From Candidatus Gottesmanbacteria bacterium RIFCSPLOWO2_01_FULL_49_10 (GTDB taxonomy: Bacteria; Patescibacteriota; Microgenomatia; UBA10105; UBA927): 8,892 bases of DNA. Positions 5,331-8,892 of this stretch are shown in pieces. Both the position numbers and the translations under genes were made by a program. The number at the start of each line of letters is the position of its first letter. Position 1 is the first letter of the stretch. Where the stretch lies: NCBI GenBank assembly GCA_001781025.1, contig MFJZ01000037.1:1-8892 (forward strand). The letters are read 5' to 3'. The notes beneath the pieces were generated by a model. That model worked only from the letters and a program-made list of their open reading frames with translations. It was not told where the DNA came from and searched no databases.

Positions 5331-6362
5331 TTAGTGGATGGAGTTTCGGACGATCTGTAACACAAAATCGTCCATCGTCATGCCGTGAGCGACGATTGAG
5401 GCAGTCATGGCATCCCGTGGATTAGGGTCAAATCCTGCATTCGCATTGGCCTCCAGAAAATACCACTGCCGGAGTTTCGGATTATACCGCAGATCAAAGC
5501 GTGCGTAGTCGCGCAGTCCCAGCGCATAAAAAGCACGAATCGAGTCTTTCTTTATCTGCGTATCGATATCACGCCTAAGCTCTCGTGGAGGAGCGACAAA
5601 ATGACAGCTTTTATAGACGGGCAAGTGCTTGCTCCACTTTTCATCAAATCCGTAGATATTCCATTTGTTTTTCACTTTCCCTCGAAAGGCAATCTCCGCA
5701 ATGGGCAGCGCATACGTTTTGGTCGGGGTTTCGAGGACCGTCACCTGCAGTTCCTTGCCGGGGACAAATTCCTCCGTCAGAAGAGCCTGGTGGTGCTTTT
5801 TTCGTAATGCCCGAACGATTGTTTTGAATTTGTCGTAATTGGTCGCGATTGAGCTATCTGTTATGCCGATACTACAGTGCTCAAATGCCGGCTTCACGAT
5901 GACAGGAAATTTTCCCGGGACGAGACTGCGACGCAGGCGGTCGGTTAAACGAATGATAGAATAGTTCGGTGTCGGAAGAAGATTTTTCTGAAACACGGTC
6001 TTTGTTTTTAACTTATTATTGGTCGTTTGGATTGCCCGAAACGATGAACCGGAATAAGGAATTTTGAGCCGACCCAAGACTCTGGCTATTTCAAGTTCCA
6101 TTTTCTTGCTATCCACGAGATTAAAAACAAAATCCGCCTTGAGTTTTTTAAGTCCTGACAAATCTTCCGGCTCCACCTTAATAACCTGCACATGATACCC
6201 GCGCCTGAGGAAAAGCCGCTTCATATAGTGAACGATCTCATCCGTCTGGTTATCAACCAGAGCATGTTCATGGCTGAAGTACTTGTCGGTTATTGTTTTG
6301 GGAACGTAATGATAAAGAAGCGCAATGGTCGCGCGCTTCGTACGATTCATGGTTCTTTTCAT
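5331..6362 (-). CDS. ATP-grasp ligase related to D-alanine-D-alanine ligase
   Basis: The 343-residue protein has the three-part layout of Ddl-type ATP-grasp enzymes. The N-terminal part ends in KIPYSGSSFRAIQTTNNKLK (near 98-117), like the PYTGSG...DK segment of Ddl. ATP-binding motifs are FPVIVKPAFEHCSIGI (near 152-167) and EEFVPGKELQVTVL. The Mg-binding end is DYARFDLRY and YFLEANANAGFDPNPRDA, where Glu and Asn of the family's E-x-N pair are kept, but the usual NTLPGMT is replaced by NANAGFD. Ddl joins two D-alanines for peptidoglycan; the altered substrate-side loop means another carboxylate-amine ligation is possible. Start ATG 6362 is supported by AGGA at 6373-6370, seven bases upstream; a second ATG lies at 6350. 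It is an isolated minus-strand gene. Confidence 0.8.
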   Translation of the reverse strand: MKRTMNRTKRATIALLYHYVPKTITDKYFSHEHALVDNQTDEIVHYMKRLFLRRGYHVQVIKVEPEDLSGLKKLKADFVFNLVDSKKMELEIARVLGRLKIPYSGSSFRAIQTTNNKLKTKTVFQKNLLPTPNYSIIRLTDRLRRSLVPGKFPVIVKPAFEHCSIGITDSSIATNYDKFKTIVRALRKKHHQALLTEEFVPGKELQVTVLETPTKTYALPIAEIAFRGKVKNKWNIYGFDEKWSKHLPVYKSCHFVAPPRELRRDIDTQIKKDSIRAFYALGLRDYARFDLRYNPKLRQWYFLEANANAGFDPNPRDAMTASIVAHGMTMDDFVLQIVRNSIH

Positions 6363-6380
6363 AGATATATCCTAATCAAT

Positions 6381-6410
6381 TAGTTAGGCAGGTATTACTT
6401 CAAATGTCAA
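6381..6410 (-). promoter_or_regulatory. Candidate promoter of the Ddl-like gene
   Basis: A perfect -35 TTGACA on the minus strand (6410-6405) is followed after 18 bp by a poor -10, TAACTA (6386-6381). The near-palindrome CTAATTGATTAG overlaps the predicted start. It is divergent from, and close to, the tRNA-Leu(TAA) promoter. Confidence 0.4.
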
Positions 6411-6426
6411 CAACGCGATTCATATT

Positions 6427-6435
6427 TGGTACAAT
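6427..6435 (+). promoter_or_regulatory. Extended -10 promoter of tRNA-Leu(TAA)
   Basis: TGGTACAAT fits TGnTAyAAT and is 16 nt before the tRNA, so the predicted start is near 6442. There is no good -35. Confidence 0.6.
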
Positions 6436-6451
6436 ACCAGAGACTCCTTAT

Positions 6452-6539
6452 GCCGGGGTGGTGAAATTGGTATACACGTAGGACTTAAAATCCTATGGAC
6501 GTAAAATCGTCCGTGTGGGTTCGACCCCCACCCTCGGCA
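6452..6539 (+). tRNA. tRNA-Leu(TAA)
   Basis: A complete class II tRNA. The acceptor GCCGGGG/CCTCGGC has one wobble pair and discriminator A. The anticodon arm is TAGGA-CTTAAAA-TCCTA with anticodon TAA. The variable arm GGACG...CGTCC is long and the T-arm is GTGGG-TTCGACC-CCCAC. CCA is not encoded. It reads UUA/UUG codons. Confidence 0.95.
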
Positions 6540-6550
6540 CACCATTACGC

Positions 6551-6600
6551 CGAAGGCTACGTGGTGCGCCACATAGCTTTAGCGTCGTGGCGCCACTTCG
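6551..6600 (+). repeat. Nested palindromes between tRNA-Leu and the GIY-YIG gene
   Basis: GTGGTGCGCCAC (6561-6572) has four outer pairs and GTGGCGCCAC (6587-6596) is perfect. CGAAG (6551-6555) can pair with CTTCG (6596-6600) around the outside. The element ends 3 nt before the GIY-YIG start codon. Confidence 0.6.
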
Positions 6601-6602
6601 TC

Positions 6603-6839
6603 ATGCATTACGTTTACATTCTCAAGCTTTCCAACGGTAAGTACTATATGGGCAGAAGCGACGACTTAAGGAGAAGAGTCAAGGAACACATGTTAGGACA
6701 AGAGCGAACTACAAAAAGATTTTTACCCTGCAAACTAGTATGCTATATGGCTTTCGACGAGAGAAAAACAGCAGTTGCTTTTGAAGCATATCTTAAGACT
6801 GGTTCTGATTTCGCTTTTCGCAATAGACATCTGGTATGA
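6603..6839 (+). CDS. Small GIY-YIG nuclease-domain protein
   Basis: From ATG 6603 the 78-residue protein starts MHYVYILKLSNGKYYMGRSD, the GIY-YIG core of the YhbQ/UPF0213-like group. It continues with DLRRRVKEHMLGQ and the helix AVAFEAYLKTGSDFAFRNRH. Catalytic-site candidates are the two core tyrosines, Arg of GRSDDLRRRV and Glu in AFEAYLK. The frame is open upstream into tRNA-Leu, but homology begins at 6603, so this start is chosen although no ribosome-binding site is visible. Such stand-alone domains are suspected to cut DNA, and some act as selfish or repair nucleases; the role here is unknown. The stop overlaps the next gene's ATG, so the two are translationally coupled. Confidence 0.82.
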   Translation: MHYVYILKLSNGKYYMGRSDDLRRRVKEHMLGQERTTKRFLPCKLVCYMAFDERKTAVAFEAYLKTGSDFAFRNRHLV

Positions 6840-7147
6840 CAAAAGACTTTTTCAATCGTGTCTACGAGGTCGTCCAACGGATCCCACTAGGAAAGGTGGC
6901 GACCTACAGATTAGTGGCTGATATTCTCGATACGCGCGACGCCCGGCGTGTGGGGCACGCGCTCCATGCCAATCCAGACGGGTCAAGGACGCCGTGTCAT
7001 CGCGTCGTCTTCTCCGACGGCAGGCTTGCTCCTGGCTACGCCTTCGGCGGCCCCAATGAACAGCACCGGAGACTCGAGCTTGAAGGTATTAGCTTTTCAT
7101 CCGATGACAAAGTCGACCTCTCTCTCCACCTCTGGCACCCTGACTGA
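6836..7147 (+). CDS. MGMT-type DNA alkyltransferase domain protein
   Basis: This 103-residue protein matches the C-terminal DNA-binding and active-site domain of O6-alkylguanine-DNA alkyltransferases. It has VQRIPLGKVATYRLVADIL (the tyrosine of the helix-turn-helix), RRVGHALHANP (with the arginine that flips the base), and PCHRVV carrying the acceptor cysteine. These are followed by the glycine-rich loop and a LELEGI segment. The cysteine separates it from ATL proteins, which carry another residue there and cannot transfer the alkyl group. The N-terminal domain of Ada/Ogt-type proteins is absent, as is common in small MGMT-family members. Its ATG overlaps the GIY-YIG stop (ATGA), placing a nuclease and an alkyl-repair protein in one operon. 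Confidence 0.87.
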   Translation: MTKDFFNRVYEVVQRIPLGKVATYRLVADILDTRDARRVGHALHANPDGSRTPCHRVVFSDGRLAPGYAFGGPNEQHRRLELEGISFSSDDKVDLSLHLWHPD

Positions 7148-7163
7148 ATCATTCTGTGATTTT

Positions 7164-7172
7164 TGATACAAT
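7164..7172 (+). promoter_or_regulatory. Extended -10 promoter upstream of the tRNA-Pro unit
   Basis: TGATACAAT fits TGnTAyAAT and lies 10 nt before tRNA fragment C. There is no strong -35. A transcript starting near 7179 would cover fragment C and tRNA-Pro. Confidence 0.6.
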
Positions 7173-7181
7173 AAACAGGAA

Positions 7182-7233
7182 CGGGGACTAGCTCAGTTGG
7201 TAGAGCGCCTCATCGGAGACCCACCGAAGAGGC
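7182..7233 (+). pseudogene. 5' part of a tRNA-like gene, possibly Pro (fragment C)
   Basis: CGGGGAC, TA and a full D-arm GCTC-AGTTGGTA-GAGC are normal. The anticodon region is not: GCCTC and GAGGC enclose 17 nt that can fold as TCGG-AGACCCA-CCGA. Read from the 5' stem, ATCGGAG gives CGG, a proline anticodon, which fits the C1 start typical of tRNA-Pro, but this is tentative. GGGAG (7229-7233) could be the T-stem 5' strand matching CTCCC at 7418-7422. Confidence 0.55.
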
Positions 7234-7265
7234 GGGAGCGCAGGGATTGCACATGAAAACTTAGT

Positions 7266-7338
7266 CGGGGTGTAGCTCAATTGGCAGAGTGCACGCTTTG
7301 GGAGCGTGAGGTTCCGAGTTCAACTCTCGGCACCCCGA
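7266..7338 (+). tRNA. tRNA-Pro(TGG)
   Basis: A complete cloverleaf with acceptor CGGGGTG/CACCCCG (C1-G72, typical of proline) and discriminator A. The anticodon arm is CACGC-TTTGGGA-GCGTG with anticodon TGG, and the T-arm is CCGAG-TTCAACT-CTCGG. CCA is not encoded. The leader TTAGT (7261-7265) and trailer ACTAA (7338-7342) extend the acceptor stem to 12 contiguous pairs. Confidence 0.95.
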
Positions 7339-7374
7339 CTAAATTTCCAGTGTAAAGGTTTATGAGGTCGGGAG

Positions 7375-7412
7375 TTTTTACACAGAAAATTTTTCCAAAA
7401 AATTGTTCTGGG
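7375..7412 (+). repeat. AAAATTTT palindromic repeat, copy R4
   Basis: CAGAAAATTTTT, CC, then AAAAAATTGTTCTG form a hairpin. TTTACAC (7377-7383) pairs with GTGTAAA (7350-7356) upstream, as in the R1/R2 composite. It directly precedes the tRNA 3'-like piece at 7413. Confidence 0.7.
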
Positions 7413-7429
7413 CGAGCCTCCCGTCCCCA
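7413..7429 (+). pseudogene. tRNA 3'-end-like piece, candidate partner of fragment C
   Basis: CGAGCCTCCCGTCCCCA looks like the second half of a T-loop, T-stem 3' strand CTCCC, acceptor strand and discriminator. GTCCCC (7423-7428) complements GGGGAC of fragment C (7183-7188), and CTCCC complements GGGAG at 7229-7233. It lies 4 nt before the DUF192 start codon. Confidence 0.55.
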
Positions 7430-7433
7430 ACAA

Positions 7434-7874
7434 ATGAAAAAACTTATCGTCATTGCAACCGTCGTTGTCGGAATATTCACTCTCTGGTTTTATTCCAGGC
7501 ATCCACTGCAAACGACGGTAACAATCCAAAACACCACGTTTGTCGTTGACCTTGCAGTTACCAATAAGGAGAAAGAACGGGGTCTCGGTGGCAGGGACAG
7601 CCTAGCACCAAATCATGGCATGCTGTTCGTCTATGATCATAAGGAGCCGTACTCTTATTGGATGAAAGACGTGCGCTTCCCTATCGACATCATCTGGATA
7701 GACGATAAGACCATTGTCGACATCACGAGGAATGTCGCGCTATCCGATAAGCCGCTTGAGCAACTTCCCATCTACCACCCTTTAGCACCGGTAAATAAAG
7801 TACTTGAGCTAAACGCCGGTACCGTAGATCGCCTTGGTATTCAAATAGGGGAACTAGTCAAAATCACGCAATAA
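7434..7874 (+). CDS. Membrane-anchored or exported DUF192 protein
   Basis: This 146-residue protein has an N-terminal hydrophobic segment (residues 4-20, after MKK) that should anchor it or direct its export. The DUF192 domain follows: VVDLAVTNKEKERGLGGRDS, then GMLFVYDH, YSYWMKDVRFPIDIIWID and VNKVLELNAGTVDRLGIQIG. The GMLFV...WMK...P.DIIWID pattern is diagnostic. The family is widespread, often secreted and has no established biochemical role. ATG 7434 begins where homology and the signal segment begin. There is no Shine-Dalgarno site, and the space directly upstream is filled by a tRNA 3'-like piece and repeat R4. R5 starts 3 nt after the stop. Confidence 0.88.
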   Translation: MKKLIVIATVVVGIFTLWFYSRHPLQTTVTIQNTTFVVDLAVTNKEKERGLGGRDSLAPNHGMLFVYDHKEPYSYWMKDVRFPIDIIWIDDKTIVDITRNVALSDKPLEQLPIYHPLAPVNKVLELNAGTVDRLGIQIGELVKITQ

Positions 7875-7877
7875 GGC

Positions 7878-7916
7878 GTTTACGCAGAAAATTTTGTCTA
7901 TAAAATTGTTCTGCGT
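7878..7916 (+). repeat. AAAATTTT palindromic repeat, copy R5 (likely shared terminator)
   Basis: ACGCAGAA (7882-7889) pairs with TTCTGCGT (7909-7916), with AATTTT/AAAATT inside and one bulged G. It lies between the DUF192 stop and the 3' end of the minus-strand tRNA-Arg, the usual place for a bidirectional terminator, and its last bases overlap the tRNA. Confidence 0.7.
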
Positions 7917-7985
7917 CCCTAGAAGGAATCGAACCTTCATTTCCTCTTTAGAAGAGAGGTGCTCTATCCGTTGAGCTATAGGGAC
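7914..7985 (-). tRNA. tRNA-Arg(TCT)
   Basis: A complete 72-nt minus-strand cloverleaf with acceptor GTCCCTA/TAGGGAC and discriminator G. The anticodon arm is CCTCT-CTTCTAA-AGAGG with anticodon TCT, and the T-arm is GAAGG-TTCGATT-CCTTC. CCA is not encoded. It reads AGA/AGG codons. Two TATAAT boxes lie upstream. Confidence 0.95.
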
Positions 7986-7995
7986 ACTGATTGTA

Positions 7996-8018
7996 ATTAT
8001 ACAACCATAAGCATTATA
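7996..8018 (-). promoter_or_regulatory. Two -10 boxes upstream of tRNA-Arg
   Basis: On the minus strand TATAAT occurs at 8018-8013 and again at 8001-7996. The nearer one would start transcription about 4 nt before the tRNA. Neither has a good -35. Confidence 0.5.
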
Positions 8019-8032
8019 TCGCGCTTTGGCAG

Positions 8033-8072
8033 GCGGGGAAGGGAACTGCTCAATCCATTGAGCTACGGGAGC
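8033..8072 (-). pseudogene. 5' half of a tRNA-Arg(TCT)-like gene (fragment D)
   Basis: The minus strand reads GCTCCCG, TA, D-arm GCTC...GAGC, A, then GTTCC-CTTC, after which CCCCGCC replaces the expected TAA and GGAAC. The stem GTTCC and CTTC suggest a tRNA-Arg(TCT) broken inside the anticodon; CTTCCCC read literally gives TCC (Gly). The intact tRNA-Arg(TCT) follows about 47 nt downstream. No matching 3' end was found. Confidence 0.6.
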
Positions 8073-8073
8073 C

Positions 8074-8105
8074 CTTCGACAAGTTTACACTGAGTGTCAT
8101 CGAAG
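8074..8105. repeat. Palindrome upstream of fragment D
   Basis: CTTCGA (8074-8079) pairs with TCGAAG (8100-8105), with ACACT-G-AGTGT (8087-8097) nested inside. It resembles the other palindromes flanking tRNAs. The remaining 8106-8235 holds no gene that I can see. Confidence 0.5.
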
Positions 8106-8200
8106 TGCTTATGATAACCTTTTGAGCCAATCTATCAGTAAGCTCGTACTAATTTTATCAGAAATTCATAAACTTTGCCGTCGCGGAAAAATATTTGGTG

Positions 8201-8206
8201 TATACT
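8201..8206 (+). promoter_or_regulatory. Possible -10 box for the exported protein gene
   Basis: TATACT lies 30 nt before the ATG. The nearest -35-like sequence, TTGCCG (8175-8180), is 20 bp away, longer than ideal. Confidence 0.3.
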
Positions 8207-8235
8207 GTATTTAGTTGCCTTTGTTACTAAATACC

Positions 8236-8892
8236 ATGAATCCAAAACTGCTAATTCCTCTCGTTACCGCAGTTGGTGTTTTCTTCATTGCATTTTTTCC
8301 TGCGAACCAAGTAGTTGGCGCAACTCTTACTCCCACCCCTACCCCTGCTCTCACCATGGAATTCGGAAAAGTTGAAACTGTCTATGACTACGACTGGAGC
8401 CCAGACGGGAACAGCAAGCAAAGTTGTGATGAATTGGATCACCCGGACATCGTGGCAAAAGCACTAATTGATGCCGACGGCAATGTTCAGCTATACGCTA
8501 CAAGCAGTGTCAGCAACAGAAAGAGTATGGGCGACAATCTTTCTGATGTGGTTCACCAATGCCCCCGTATTTTTGCAAACCATGATAATCCCAACCTCCG
8601 AATGTATGATGACAATAATTGGCTGATGTCCCCTTACACTCTGGACGGAAAGACAATTTACGGACTGGTGCATATGGAATATCATGGATGGGAACCCGCC
8701 AGCCAATTGAGAACAGGGCAGCGTGCTTGCAATGTTCCTTCTACTCTCATGCTACACCCCCCTGCATGCTGGTGGAACGCCATCAACCTGGCAAAATCAA
8801 CTGATAAAGGTGATTCATTCGTTTACGCAACACTCCCGGACCAAAATGTGGCTAATACGTCCGTTGATTACGACCCTAATTATCCGTATAAC
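8236..8892 (+). CDS. Exported protein with Asp-box motif, N-terminal part (3' end outside window)
   Basis: The frame is open from ATG 8236 to the window end (219 codons). An N-terminal signal peptide (MNPKLLIPLVTAVGVFFIAF, cleavage perhaps near VVGA) is followed by a Thr/Pro linker, TLTPTPTPAL. The rest is rich in Asp, Asn, Trp and Tyr: MYDDNNWLMSPYTLDGKTIY, LVHMEYHGWEPAS, WWNAINLAKSTDKGDSF. STDKGDSF fits the Asp-box (S-x-D-x-G-x-[ST]-[FW]) of beta-propeller proteins such as sialidases and related glycoside hydrolases. Three cysteines in the mature part may form disulfides. This suggests a secreted propeller, perhaps carbohydrate-active, but one Asp-box does not prove enzymatic activity. No ribosome-binding site is evident. 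Confidence 0.75.
   Translation, partial: MNPKLLIPLVTAVGVFFIAFFPANQVVGATLTPTPTPALTMEFGKVETVYDYDWSPDGNSKQSCDELDHPDIVAKALIDADGNVQLYATSSVSNRKSMGDNLSDVVHQCPRIFANHDNPNLRMYDDNNWLMSPYTLDGKTIYGLVHMEYHGWEPASQLRTGQRACNVPSTLMLHPPACWWNAINLAKSTDKGDSFVYATLPDQNVANTSVDYDPNYPYN

Noticed and set aside
6495..6602. Upstream extension of the GIY-YIG frame into tRNA-Leu(TAA)
   Set aside because: The frame happens to be open, but it overlaps the tRNA and the palindromes, and homology starts at 6603.
6836..7147. ATL (alkyltransferase-like) protein
   Set aside because: The acceptor cysteine of PCHRV is present, whereas ATL proteins lack it.
7362..7433. Upstream extension of the DUF192 frame
   Set aside because: It runs through repeat R4 and the tRNA 3'-like piece. 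The signal segment and family homology begin at 7434.
4484..7916. CRISPR array formed by the AAAATTTT repeats
   Set aside because: Copies are widely and irregularly spaced, in both orientations, and separated by genes rather than uniform spacers.

Overview
The window looks like part of a Patescibacteria (CPR) genome. This is inference, not proof: genes are compact and often lack a clear Shine-Dalgarno site, tRNA genes mostly lack an encoded CCA, small GIY-YIG genes sit beside tRNAs, and short nested palindromes fill the gaps. No rRNA or other taxonomic marker is present.

Layout. (1) 2-2472, plus strand: the 3' end of uvrC, a small PF04020-type membrane protein, yvcK and secG. The order uvrC...yvcK...secG is a shortened version of a known Gram-positive neighbourhood. 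A long hairpin follows secG. (2) 2596-3939: a membrane-anchored family 5 solute-binding protein with no transporter genes beside it. (3) 3950-4903: a tRNA cluster with intact tRNA-Leu(CAG), Leu(GAG), Val(TAC), Phe(GAA), Gly(GCC) and Gln(TTG), plus broken tRNA pieces and palindromic repeats. (4) 4904-5281: palindromes and a decayed GIY-YIG gene. (5) 5331-6362, minus strand: an ATP-grasp protein related to D-Ala-D-Ala ligase. (6) 6428-7147: tRNA-Leu(TAA), an intact GIY-YIG gene and an overlapping MGMT-type alkyltransferase gene. (7) 7164-8105: tRNA-Pro(TGG), an anchored DUF192 protein and, on the minus strand, tRNA-Arg(TCT), again with tRNA remnants and repeats. (8) 8236 to the end: the N-terminal part of an exported protein with an Asp-box.

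The most unusual signal is in the tRNA regions. Three times (4183-4411, 4664-4903, 7182-7429) the order is: a tRNA 5' half broken in or near the anticodon arm, an intact tRNA, a palindromic repeat, then a short piece resembling the T-arm and acceptor 3' end of the broken tRNA. The three spans are 229, 240 and 248 nt. A fourth 5' half (minus strand, 8072-8033) precedes tRNA-Arg without a visible 3' partner. The three enclosed tRNAs also have complementary leader and trailer sequences, unlike the other tRNAs here. A palindromic repeat of about 37 nt, built around an AAAATTTT core, occurs six times, always next to tRNA genes or pieces. A simple reading is that cassettes carrying a tRNA plus a palindrome have inserted into resident tRNA genes. 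Interrupted tRNA genes, ordinary decay or assembly error are not excluded.

Functionally, the protein genes cover DNA repair (UvrC, the MGMT-like protein), protein export (SecG), cell-wall and carbon control (YvcK, the Ddl-like ligase) and surface proteins (the solute-binding, DUF192 and Asp-box proteins).
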